From positions 71,020,001-71,084,000 of the forward strand of contig CM045733.1 of the NCBI GenBank assembly GCA_024760905.1: DNA of 64,000 nt, read 5' to 3'. The notes below the pieces were generated by a model that saw nothing but the letters and a program-made list of their open reading frames with translations, was not told the DNA's origin and did no database searches. This DNA comes from Plotosus lineatus. Its lineage: Eukaryota; Chordata; Actinopteri; Siluriformes; Plotosidae. Numbering within the stretch: position 1 is the stretch's first letter; every line of letters starts with the position of its first letter. The position numbers were made by a program, and so were the translations under genes. Shown here piece by piece: positions 1-13,300 of this stretch.

Positions 1-720
1 CACATGTCTAAAAGTGAAGCTCCCAAGAAATGTCTCTACTGGGGTCACTTTGCTTTGTCTTACCTGTCTTGTAAGAATATATTTAACAGGTTCATGTCCT
101 GTCAAGTATCTATTTTCAGCATCTGCTCCACATTTATTTTCCTGCAAGTTCATTTGTCTGCCTACTTAAGTTATAGTTTTTATTCTGCTCAAGTTTGAGT
201 GGTAGTGTATGAGCCACTGTTCATTCATTGTTAATCATGTTTTTAATGCTCTCGTCGTCATGCAAGTCAGCAATCAACCAAACCGCAATCAACTCATCAA
301 TGCAACCACCATGTTGTGCATCCTTTGGTGGTCACAAATGGACATGGGACAAAGATCCAAAGCCATATTACATAAATACCATGCTCTGTTTAAAATCTCT
401 GCTAGTCTGATGCTACTGGATACAAAAAAATGAATTTAACTTAAAATACATTTTAGAAACTTTTTATTGCTATTTATGCAGAGATATGTTTTACAAGTTG
501 AAATGACAGGGTTTACCAATAAAGACATTTTTAAAAAGTTAGGGCAGCCTTAACATCTCAATCCGACTTATTACCACCACTAACCCTTATTATGATCTAC
601 ATTGCTGTCAGATTATAGACAGGTGCTATACTTTTCTTCACATCACCAATAAGAATATACTGGTTTCACAAGCCTAGTCAACAAGCCTTAAAACAAGAAA
701 CTCTCCATGATGAAGTCAAG
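1..720. other. ACTR6 downstream flank, no gene seen
   Basis: AT-rich sequence. I see no coding exon with plausible splice sites and no recognisable repeat. The short open frames look like chance. Confidence 0.6.
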
Positions 721-726
721 TTTATT
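721..726 (-). terminator. Candidate poly(A) signal of ACTR6
   Basis: TTTATT on the plus strand reads AATAAA on the minus strand, 55 bases beyond the ACTR6 stop codon. It is well placed to be the cleavage/polyadenylation signal. It has not been tested against transcripts. Confidence 0.55.
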
Positions 727-780
727 TAACAGTACAAGATAAATCTGTAAAAAGAGTAATAATAGTTACAACATTGTAAT

Positions 781-3700
781 TCAAACGTCAAACTTCTCCT
801 CACATACAAAATGTCCATTTTCTTCATATTCCTCACGAGTTACCACCATTTCCTCAAAGTCTGGGTTTTCTGCTAAAAGCTTTCCTCCTTCCCAAGGATA
901 GCAGATTGGACTGGAAAGAGAATACAATTTTCAATCCAAAAGACAATGAAAATTTGAATACTGATCACTTAATGTTGACTGCATCAACAGCCATCTAGAA
1001 TGTATCCTCCTTACTTTTGGGGCAGTATTACAGAAACATCAAATTCAGTAGGAGCGAGTGCACGGACTTCTTTATACACACGATCTCTGAAGCCAGGAAA
1101 CAAGCTGTTGCCACCTGTCAGGACAATGTTCTTGAAGAAGTGAGGCTGCATTTCTGTAATAAAGAAAAACATATATAAAAAGGGGTTTACAGAAAGTACA
1201 TACATTTTTGTATACCAAGAAATTCTATAAAATGTGTTGTCCTTGTAGAAGTCAAGAGACTAAGTCAATATGTTTCCATTTGTTTTTTTCAATTGCACCA
1301 TGGTGGTATTGTGGTTAGCACATTTGCTTCAGGGTAAAAAGGTCATGGATATGAATACTGGGGATTACTGAGGGTGTTTCTATGTGGCGTTTCCTCCCAC
1401 TGTCCAAAGACATGCACATTTGGCTATCTGGTGGTTCCAAATCGCCCCTAAGAGTGAGTGTGAAAGAGCATTTGTACATTTATCCCTGTGATTTATTGGA
1501 AAGCTGTTTAGGGAATACCCCATTTTCACCCAGTGATGTCCGAGAGAGACTCCGGCCTCTCTGACACATGTAGGATAAGGCAGTTCAGCAAATGAATGGA
1601 TGGTTTGGCAAATGATTAAAATAATTATTCTCATCCTCAGGTTCATGTTCCAGCCCTGTGAATCATTCAGCACTGCATTTTATTCAACACACCCAGAATA
1701 AACAAGATGTCCATCTAAACGACCCTGCCATCAAGGAGTAGACAAATGTCATGAGTCTGGATTTGATTACAGTGATCCCTCGCTACTTCATGTTTCAGTT
1801 CCTGCGGCTTCAGTGCATCGCGGGTTTTTCAAAAATATTAATCGAAAAATAAAAACATCAGGAAATTAAGGAAAAATAGGGAGAAAAGTAAAGGAAAGTA
1901 CCACAAATCAAGGTCAATTATGCAACCCCCCCCCCAAACTAATAAAAACAAACAAACAAAAAAACCAACCCAAAACCTCCCAACAAAACTACTTACATTT
2001 TTATGTGAGGTGTGCGTCTGAGTGTGTGCACGCACATCTGTATGTATTTACATTTTATTTACATATTATGCATTATTTTTGAATATTTAATTGTTATTAT
2101 AAGCATTTATAGTGTTGAATATATATTTATTGATATTAAATATACATGTACGTATGTCAGTCAGGGGGTTAATCCTACTTCGCAGAAATTCAGCGGTTCG
2201 CGGTGGGGGGGGCTCAGTCCCCATTAACCATAAAAAGTGAGGAATCACTGTATTCTTGATAATTTGAATGCGATATCTAGTTCCTTATTCCAAAATAAAA
2301 TCAGACACAGGTAAACATTATACTCATAATTTGTAACATTATTAATATTAAACTGACTGGTATGCTCTAAATTGCTAGTAATTTTTAACCTAATATCACA
2401 CTATGGTGGTGGGTGATACCTGTCCTACCTCCAGGCATTTTGCTGATGGAATTTACTATTGCTTCTGGTATTCCCATTTCCTGGATGCCAATATCTGATG
2501 GGTGGAAAAGCATCTCTGGAACAGCAAATCTCTCATTTGTGAGCCGCAGTATCTGCTCTCCAGTTTTATACTTCCCTGTGAAATTCATCTCCTCTCGTGG
2601 CTGCAACACAAAAGCAGCTAATTTTACATACTGTATTTTTCGAACCAGAAGACGCACTTAAAAGCTTTTAATCCTCAAAAAAAATTAATGGTGCACTATA
2701 TGATCCGGTGCATCTTATGTGTGGGTAAAGCCGCGCGACTCCATCTCATTGACACCGTCAAAACCCAGGTGAAGCAAACTAATTCGGTGCTTACCATCAA
2801 TCCGGTGGATTAACCAAAGAGCTCCAACCATTAGATATTGGTGTCAACAGGTCATAAGTTAGAGGAATCTGGGCTTTATTTCCAAATACAGTCGGCCCTC
2901 TACTTAAGAAAGCCTCTGAATATGAAAACTCCAGGTTACGAAAAACATTTTCCTTAGTTTTCGTCCTCTGTATACGAAACAACCTCCTCTTACGAAAAGC
3001 ACCAAACGCGCCATTCAAAAATTCAAACACGCCAATCAAAATTTCACACGATGCGCGAGTTGCCCTGTCATTGGCTGTCTCCCACCATCTCGCCCCGCTG
3101 GCCTCCCAGTGGCCAGGAGGGAGCTGAACTGCACCCATTACTGTACCCATACCTTTTGTTCGCCACACACGAGGAGAATTGAAGAGGACTGTTGGCTCAT
3201 TTTTTTTGTTGAGTAATCATTACACCGTTTTATTTTATTCCATAGAAGCGGGCTCCGTTGTCAATAGAAATGAAGCAGGAGATCATAAATAAATACGAAA
3301 GGGGGATGCGATTGAGCGAAATCGCAAAAGAGTGTGGCCGAAACCCTTCTACAATCGGGACAATACTCAAGCAGAAGGAGACCTTAAAGGCGAGACGACC
3401 CCTTTGAAATGTCTCTCTTCTTCTTTTCCTTTCGGCTTTTCCCTTCAGGGGTCGCCACAGCGAATCATCTGCCTCCATCTCACCCTATCCTCTGCATCTT
3501 TTTCTCTTACACCAACTGCCTTCATGTCCTCCTTCACCACGTCCATGAATCGTCTCTTTGGTCTTCCTCTAGGCCTTCTGCCTGGTAGTTCCAACCTCAG
3601 CATCCTACGACCAATATACTCACTATCCCTCCTCTGTACATGTCCAAACCATCTCAATCTAGCCTCTCTGACTTTGTCTTCAAAGCGTCTTACATGTGCT

Positions 3701-6700
3701 GTCCCTCTGATGTGCTCATTCCTGATCCTATCCATCCTCGTCACTCCCAAAGAGAACCTCAACATTTTCATCTCTGCTGCCTCCAGCTCTGCCTCCTCTT
3801 TTTAGCAGGGCCACTGTTTCTAAACCATACAACATCGCTGGCCTCAACACCGTCTTGTACACTTTTCCTTTCATTTTTGCCGAATCACACATCACACCGG
3901 ACACTTTTCTCCAACCATTCCAACCAGCCTGCACACGCTTCTTCACCTCTTTTCCACACTCTCCATTGCTCTGGATTGTTGAGCCTAAGTACTTAAAATC
4001 CTCCACCTTCCTTATCTCTGCTCCCTGTAACCTCACCGTTCCTGTTGGGTCCTTGGCATTCATACACATGTATTCTGTCTTACTGAGGCTAACCTTCATT
4101 CCCCTCCTTTCCAGGGCATACCTCCACCTCTCTAGATTTTCCTGCACTTGTTCTCTGCTCTCACTGCAGATCACAATGTCATCTGCAAACATCATAGTCC
4201 ATGGAGATTCTTGTCTAACCTCGTCTGTCAGCCTGTCCATCACCATAGCAAACAAGAAGGGGCTCAGAGCTGACCCTTGATGCAGTCCCACCTCCACCTT
4301 GAACTCTTCTGTCACACCGACAGCACACCTCACCACTGTCTTACATCTCTCATACATGTCCTGCACCACTCTAACATACTTCTCTGCCACTCCAGACTTT
4401 CTCATGCAATACCATAGTTCCTCTCTCGGCACCCTGTCATATGCTTTCTCCAGATCCACAAAGGCACAATGCAGCTCCTTCTGACCTTCTCTGTACTTCT
4501 CCATTAACATCCTCAAGGCAAATCCTGCATCTGTGGTGCTCTTTCTTGGCATGAAACCAAACTGTTGTTCACAAATGCTGACCTCTGCCCTTAGTCTTGC
4601 TTCCACTATTCTTTCCCATAACTTCATCGTATGGCTCATCAACTTTATCCCTCTGTAGTTGCCACAACTCTGCACGTCTCCCATGTTCTTAAAAATGGGC
4701 ACCTGCACACTTCTCCTCCATTCCTCTGGCATCCTCTCACTCTCCAAGACCTTGTTGAATGTTCTTGTCAGGATATCTACTGCTACCTCTCCTAGACACT
4801 TCCATACCTCCACCGGTATGTCATCAGTACCAACTGCCTTTCCATTCTTCATCCTCTTCAATGCCCTCCTCACTTCACCCTTACTAATCTTTGCTACTTC
4901 CTGGTCCTCAACAGTCACCTCTTCTACTCTTTTTTCTCTCTCTCATTTTCCTCATTCATCAGCTCTTCAAAGTACTCTTTCCATCTTCCCAGCACACTTC
5001 TGTCATCAGTCAATACATTTCCCTCTCTGTCCTTAATCACTCTAACTTGCTGCACATCCTTTCCATCTCTACTTCTCTGCTGTGCCAACCTGTATAAATC
5101 ATTTTCTCCCTCTGTACTTTCCAACCGAGCATACAAGTCATCATACGCCCTCTGTTTGGCCGTTGACACCGCTACCTTCGCCTTATGCCGTGTCTTCCTG
5201 TACTCCTGTTTACTCTCTTCGGTCCTCTCTATGTCCCACTTCTTCTTAGCTAACCTCTTCCTTTGTACACACTCCTGCTCGGAAATGGTACTCGGGTTGA
5301 CTCGACTCTGAAATCTCGCAAGCTGACAAGATGAATTGCCCAGCAACCGGGCATCCCAGCATCTATTCTTGTGGAACGTTGCTGGTGTATGGACGTACCA
5401 CGTAACTTTCTGTGTTGTTTATTACAGTGATATTTGTTTGTGCGAAATAAGTGTTTGTGACGTCCTTGAAAATGGCACCTCTACATCCTCCTCCTTTCAG
5501 GAATTGACTCCAATCTAAAGTTTGGTTTGTTCTGTAATTCAGAACACAGATGCATAAATTAGATCAGCTCACTACTGGACAATTTTTTTTTAAATTCATA
5601 ATTGCTTTACTCACTTTCTTTAAGAGAACTGTGCACTGTGTTTTCTCGACAGCCAGGCTTGGAATCTAAGCATTCTATGATTTCATTACACTTTTATGTG
5701 AGATGCGCATCTGTATATGTGTGTGTGTGTGTGTGTGCATTGATATTTCGGTTACATCTTATGCATTATTTTTTATGTGAATAACCAACAGAGCAGAGAG
5801 TTCTCTTTCTTTTCCGAATTCGGGTTTTCATTCATTTTACAACTCTCTTTGCTTAACTGAGTATGCATGGTAGATTGCGCCGATCCGAGCAGATAGTTAA
5901 TTCAGTCTTAAGAAAACTGGAAATTCTAGCATATACCGGAAAACTTGCATCCATGCTAGTAGACTTACATGCTGACCAACCATATTTGCTTAGGCTTACA
6001 AAAGTTCGCAAAACAGTGTAAACACAAAGATCACAGAGACGACGTCGTAACACAAGGGTAACACGCACTACTGAACTGGGAAGAAGGAGGGGCACGTCTT
6101 TCATTTGTAAACAATGGACGCAGCGTCATTATGTCATTGCATCAGCGTACTACGTAGGTACATCTCGTACTACAGAGAGCACGCAAAACTCAAAATTTGA
6201 CAAATTTTTTTTTTTTTGGAAAAAAAAAAAAAAAAACAACCCCATAAAATCGAAAAAACGTAAAACGAATGAACGTAAGTCAGGGAGCGTCTGTATAAGA
6301 ATTTAGAGCATTGAATATGTATTTATTGAGACAGACACTCCCAGACGTACATTTTTAATTGGTTCTGGACGGCCGACGTAAGTCGAAAGTGAACGTAACG
6401 TTGTTACATATGAACGTTGTTACAGTGACGTATGACGTATGATGCTCATACTGTACTATACATCCATAACTACATTACCGAATCTCATAAAACACCCATA
6501 AATCAATTATTATAATCATAGCATTGTAAAATAATATTAAATATATCAAATAATATCAACATTAATTTCAAATAAATTAAATTCAAGCAAAATAATTTCA
6601 AATTGATAAATTTTAATTAAATCCACTCATCAAATATCAAATACAGTATCAAATATAACCTTTAACATTCTCTATGATGCAATCTTTCTGCTTGTAAATG

Positions 6701-7003
6701 GTTCCGATGGTCGACGGATGGTCACATGACGTGAAGCTGAGCCAACTCACTTTACATGAAGCCTAAAACAACCAATCAACGCTTACAATATGTGAGGTGC
6801 TCAATACCGAAAGTGGTGCACTTTTTGGAAGTAGTTTACTTGCTTGAAACAAAGCGCGGGTTATACGGACTTCCGGTCTTTTAAGTGCGCAAGGGCGCCA
6901 TTGAACTCGTTTAGTACTCAGCCTGCACTGATGTGAATCACTGATGTGAATCAGCAGAGCGGAGAGTATGGTAGATTGTGCCGATCTGAGCAGATAGTTA
7001 ATT

Positions 7004-7038
<35 letters not shown>

Positions 7039-7057
7039 ATAAAATGATATATATCTC

Positions 7058-7099
<42 letters not shown>

Positions 7100-7335
7100 T
7101 GAACTGGGAAGAAGGAGGGGAACGTTTGTAAACAATGGAGGCAGCGTCATTACATCAGTGTACTATGTAGGTACGTCTAAACTCAAATTCAAAAAAAAAA
7201 AAAAAAAAAAAAAAAATCAAATTTTGAGTTTAGACGTACCTACGTAGTATGCTGACGTAATGACGCAATGACTTAATGACGCTGTATCCATGGTTTACAA
7301 AGGACAGACTGAACGTGCCCCTCCTTCCCAGTTCA

Positions 7336-7381
<46 letters not shown>

Positions 7382-10300
7382 TACAGTAATAGAACAACAA
7401 GATGGCGGCCGTGAGGCTCGCCCCGGAACAAGCTCTGCTTCTATGTCTTGCACTTTTGTCAATGTTTTATGCTAAAAAGTCGGAATGTCTTCTCACATAC
7501 ACTCGTTGGGAGTTACTATCCCTTAGAGCTAACTCAGCAGCGACTGTTTCATCCATGATCTCATCGCTACCTGCGAAAATTCTAGAAATGAACAACTCAT
7601 CTGGATATCCGACCTCCTGGAGACGCAAGCGAGACAGGAGGAAGCGACAAGCCGGCGTCCTTTAAAGGTTCAGGAAGCTTTACCGGCTCTGCTGCTGACA
7701 AACGTTAGATCTATCAGAAATAAAATTGATGAACTCTTCCTTCTTCTCCAAGATAAGAAGGATTACAAAGACTGTTCTGCCATCTGCCTGACCGAGACCT
7801 GGCTCGACCACACCGTGCCAGACCAGGCGGTAACCCTAAGGCAGGCGGTAACCAGGCGGTAACCTCACTCTACCGTGCCGACAGGTCAGTCAAGCTATCT
7901 ACAAAAACTAAAGGTGGTGGAATTTGTTTCTTGATTAACCAACGTTGGTGTAGCAACACGACTGTATTAAACATTACTTCTTCACCACAATTGGAATACA
8001 TCAGCGTGAAATGCAGACCCGCCTACCTCCCGAGAGAATTTGCCTTTGGCTTTACTTCCGGTACAGAACTCGCGGATTATCTTCATTCGAGGGAGGGGCC
8101 GGAACCAAACCGCCACGAATAACAGGGCCTACTATATATGTGTTTGCAAGATAATATATACACAGAATTGAGAAATAGGTCAACCATGGCTCTATGTTTT
8201 GTGTTGTATAAATGAAAGATGAAAAAATACACAAATATTTCCTGTAAACCACTGTATAAATTTATGAAACATTTTTAACTAACTGTCCCAGCCTACTAGT
8301 TACTAATTAATGTTGAGATACTACTCAGATAAATAACAATAACAGTGTATTAATTTATATGACAACCATCACCAATGTATTGAGTATTTTCAAATTGAAC
8401 ACGAATTAAAAAAACAAAACAATGAATAAAATGAAAATAAAATTCCCATACATATTAAACTGTTATCAACAATGCGAGTTTTTCACACAATGATTTTACC
8501 AATACAGATTACTTTTATGAAGTTACATTTCAATGGGATTTCACATAATCTAAATAAAATAAATACAGTCGGCCCCCGATTTACAAAATGAATCCATTCT
8601 AGAGCCACTTTCGTATTGAGGGAATTTCGTAAGTAGGGGTCGCATTTTACATGGTAAACGCCTAATTCGTTCCAAGGCTCCAGTCTTTGGACTGGATAAA
8701 CCCCATAAACCCTTTAAAAAGACCACCCACAAGACCTGGAATTCAAAGCTGACAAACTCAACTTTAATTTGATTCCTTGAGGGATCAGGTTGCCAGATAA
8801 GTTCAAATGCGCCCACATATATTAAACATTTACTGAATTAAACAACTTAAAAAAGTAAACTAAAAAGTAAAGCGTTATTCCTTCTCTGTCTCTCTCGCTC
8901 TCATTCTCGCTCGCTCGCTGCGGGCCACGCCCACAAGACGTGAATTCAAAGCGCATTCCCTGCTTGACAGACTCAACTTTAATTTGATTCCTTGAGGGAT
9001 TGGGATGCCAGATAAGCTCCTATTCACCCACATTTATTAAACATTTACTGAATTAAAACAACTTAAAAAACTAAACTAAAAACTAAAGTGTTATTTCTTC
9101 TCTCTCTCTCCGTGTCTCTCTATCTCTCTCTCTCTCTCATGCGCGCGCTGCGGGACACGCCCACAAGACGTGATTTCAAAGCGCATTCCCTGCTTGACCA
9201 TTTACCGAGTTAAAACAACTTAAAAAACTAAACTAAAAACTAAACCGTTATTCCTTCTCTCTCTCGCCGCGCGCTGTGGGCCACACCCACAAGACGTGAA
9301 TTCAAAGCGCATTCCCTGCTCGACAAAGTCAACTTTAATTTGATTAGTTGAGGGATCGGGATGCCAGATAAGTTCTAATGCACCCACATTTATTAAACAT
9401 TTATTGAATTAAAACAACTTAAAAAAATAAACTAAAAACTAAAGCGTGAAGCTTCCTTCTGTCTCTATCGGAGAGGCCAGCGGGACGGGATGTTGAGAGA
9501 CAGCCAATGAGAGAGCAACTTGCGCTTCTTGTGAAATTTTGATTGGTGGGTTTTGAATTTCTTTTCGTAAGAGGGGGTTGTTTTGTATTTTGGGGACGGA
9601 AACTCAGGAAAATGTTTTTCGTAATCTGGGGATTTCGTAAAAAGGGGTCTTCGTAAATTGGGGGCCGACTGTATTTAGTAATTACCTCCGAGTGCGCTTG
9701 TTTGTCGACCATAAGTGCAATACATCCACAAGATCCATAATTGATCAGGTTGTTGCAATACACACACAAAGCCTTGTCGGAAATATCAGATTTCTTTATG
9801 AAACTCGCCAAAGGTTCCGATACGTTCTGAGTGTGTTTGCCGATTTTCACCTCAAATTTCACAATCTTCTCTGGCCATTCCCATTTAAACTTATTCCTAA
9901 CATCCTTATCCATTTGTGACAAGCATGATTCCTCTTCTTTCGTTAAAGTTCGCACCATTTTCGGGATTTTCTAACCAGACATTCTCTTCGTAAAAACACA
10001 ACACGCTTCCATTTGCATTCAGGCGAGTCACTTTACATTAAGCTTAAAACAGCCAATCAACGAGCGGCTTACAATATGTGAGGCGTTCCAAAAAGTAGAC
10101 GCTTGTCGCAAGTTCACTTGCTTGTGCTTGAGACAAAGCGCGGCTTTTCCGGACTTCCGATCTTTCAAGTGAGCAAGTGCGCCGTTGAATACTTGTTTCG
10201 TAATCAACCTTCACTTGAAAGATCGGAAGTCCGGATAAGCCGCGCTTTGTTTCATAAGCTCCATACGTCACTTGCGACAAGCGCCTACTTTTGATGGCCC

Positions 10301-13300
10301 TATACCCCCCTAAAATTTTCTCCCCGGATTAAGACGATTCACAAAAATGACCAATTTAAGATAAAAACTGCGGAATTCTGTGGAAAATTGTCATTCCTAA
10401 ATATCTCTTGTAATTAACTTGCAATACATAAACATCCAGTAACCAAAATATATTGAATGGCATTTCACACCTTACAGAAGCCCTTTTTGATGGAACTGAA
10501 GTCAGGTAGTACGTAGTCTTTCATCACCAGATTATCCTCTCCTTTCAACCTGCAAAAAACAAAAAGGTCAATGTTTTGAGGTTCCAGAATGTTTCACATG
10601 ACAAACAGTAAAAAAAATTAAACTTACTGAGCAATCTGCATGTCTTTATAAAAATCCCGAGAAACGTAGCAAACATCCTCCTTTACTTGATTGATCACAT
10701 AAGTCTCATCCATCACATGTAACTGCCTTTGGAAGAAATGAAACATGTCAACACCTTATAACCGGATCTATAAACAGCTTATGTTTTGATTTACAGTGGT
10801 GCATACATAAAGTTTGTAAAGAATTTTATACATTTTTACATAAATCTAACCTAAAAGAGAGTTCTGAAAATAGACAAAAATAATCCAGTTAAATGAGGTT
10901 TTTTTTTCAATTGGTCAATTACTTGAGGAAAATTAAATATTTCATATCTGTGAGTTACACAGCAGAGAAATAGAGATGGGAAGGATGTGCAGCAAGTTAG
11001 AGTGATTAAGGACAGAGAGGGAAATGTATTGACTGATGACAGAAGTGTGCTGGGAAGATGGAAAGAGTACTTTGAAGAACTGATGAATGAGGAAAATGAG
11101 AGAGAAAAAAAAAGAGAAGGGGTGACCGTTGAGGACCATGAAGTAGCAAAGATTAGTAACTTTGAAGTGAGGAGGGCATTGAAGAGGATGAAGAATGGAA
11201 AGGCAGTTGGTCCTGATGACATACCGGTGGAGGTATGGAAGTGTCTAGGAGAGGTAGCAGTAGCTTTCCTGACGAGAACATTCAACAAGGTCTTGGAGAG
11301 TGAGAGGATGCCAGAGGAATGGAGGAGAAGTGTGCTGGTGCCCATTTTTAAGAACAAGGGAGACGTGCAGAGTTGTGGCAACTACAGAGGGATAAAGTTG
11401 ATGAGCCATACGATGAAGTTATGGGAAAGAATAGTGGAAAGGCAGTTGGCACTGATGACATTACCAGTTGAGGTATGGAAGTGTCTAGGGGAGGTAGCAG
11501 TAGATTTTCTGACAAGAACATTCAACAAGGTCTTAGAAAGTGAGCAGATGCCGGAGGAATGGAGAAGTGTGCTGGTGTCCATTTTTAAGAACAAGGGAGA
11601 TGTACAGAGTTGTGGCAACTACAGAGGGATAAAGTTGATGAGCCATACAATGAAGTTATGGGAAAAAATAGTGGAAGCTAGACTAAGGGCAGAGGTCATC
11701 ATTTGTGAACAACAGTTTGGTTTCATGCCAAGAAAGAGCACCACAGATGCAGTGTTTGCTTTGAGGATGTTAATAGAGAAGTACAGAGAAGGTCAGAGGG
11801 AGCTGCATGTGCCTTTGTGGATCTGGAGAAAGCATATGACAGGGTGCCGAGAGAAGAACTGTGGTGTTGTATGAGGAAGTCTGGTGTGGCACAGAAGTAT
11901 GTTAGAGTGGTGCAGGACATGTATGAGAGATGTAAGACAGTGGTGAGGTGTGCTGTCGGTGTGACAGAAGAGTTCAAGGTGGAGGTGGGACTGCATCAAG
12001 GGTCAGCTCTCAGCCCCTTCTTGTTTGCTATGATGATGGACAGGCTGACAGACGAGGTTAACCAAGAATCTCCATGGACTATGATGTTTGCAGATGACAT
12101 CGTGATCTGTAGTGAGAGCAGAGACCAAGTGCAGGAAAATCTAGAGAGGTGATGGTATGCCCTGGAAAGGAGAGGAATGAAGGTTAGCCTCAGTAAAACA
12201 GAATACATGTGTGTGAACGACAAGGACCCAAGAGGAACGGTGAGGTTACAGGGGTCAGAGATAAAGAAGGTGGAGGATTTTAAGTACTTTGGCTCAACAA
12301 TCCAGAGCAATGCAGAGTGTGGAAAAGAGGTGAAGAAGTGCGTGCAGGCAGGTTGGACTGGATGGAGAAAAGTGTCTGGTGTGATGTGTGATAGGAGAGT
12401 ATCGCCAAGAATGAAGGGAAAAGTGTACAAGACGGTGATGAGGACAGCGATGTTGTATGGTTTAGAGACAGTGGCCCTGGGGAAAAGACAGGAGTCAAAG
12501 TTGGAGGTAGCAGAGATTAAAATGTTGAGGTTCTCTTTGGGAGTAACGAGAATGGATAGGATCAGAAATGAGTACATCAGAGGGACAGCACATGTTAGAT
12601 GTTTTGGAGACAAAGTCAGAGAGGCTAGATTGAGATGGTTTGGACATGTACAGAGGAGGGATAGTGAGTATATTGGTAGTAGGATGCTGAGGTTGGAACT
12701 ACCAGGCAGAAGGCCCAAAGGAAGACCAAAGAGAAGATTTATGTGTGTGGTGAAGGCGGACATGAAGGTCGTTGGAGTAAGAGTAGAAGATGCAGAGGAT
12801 AGGGAGAGATGGAGGCAGATCATTTGCTGTGGCGACCCCTGAAGGGAACAGCTAAAAGAAAAAGAAGAAGAATATCTGTGAGTGACAAAAGTTTGTGAAC
12901 CTTTGATTTCAGTATCTGGTGTGACCCCCATTTGCAACAATAACTGCAACTAAATGCATCTGGTAACTGGTAATCAGTCCTTCACATTGACTTGGAAAAA
13001 TATTACGCCAATCCTCCGCACAAGACAGCTTCATGTCTGGTATGTTCAGTAGGCTGCCACACACATTAGAACGTGCAGAGAGCAGTTGGGGGTTAGTACT
13101 TTTCTCAGGGACACTTCAGCCATGAATGTGGACGAAGAGAAGGTGCAGTGTACGCCCTCTGCCACCGCCACACATTTTTCCTGCTGGTTCTGGAATCGAA
13201 CCAGTGAAGAACTTTCTGTCCCAAAGCTGCTTCTCTTACCATGAGGCTACGACTGTCCCCATTTGGAAATCTTATTGGAACATTGCAACAATATTCTAAG

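Larger units (their letters stand above)
6334..7385 (+). mobile_element. Pogo-like family C element with foldback end
   Basis: It begins CAGACACTCCCAGACGTAC. The interior (ACGTAAGTCGAAAGTGAACG, then CTTACAATATGTGAGGTGC and GACTTCCGGTCTTTTAAGTG) matches 17990-18310 in reverse. The right part is a foldback (7099-7336) bounded by TA microsatellites. The expected right terminal repeat is not seen. Confidence 0.5.

Noticed and set aside
3728..4918. 396-codon ORF as a host gene
   Set aside because: It carries RT blocks with FADD and is flanked by LINE 3' sequence; it is part of RTE copy A.
11996..12949. 317-codon minus-strand frame
   Set aside because: It is antisense to the RTE reverse transcriptase; the same shadow occurs in every RTE copy.
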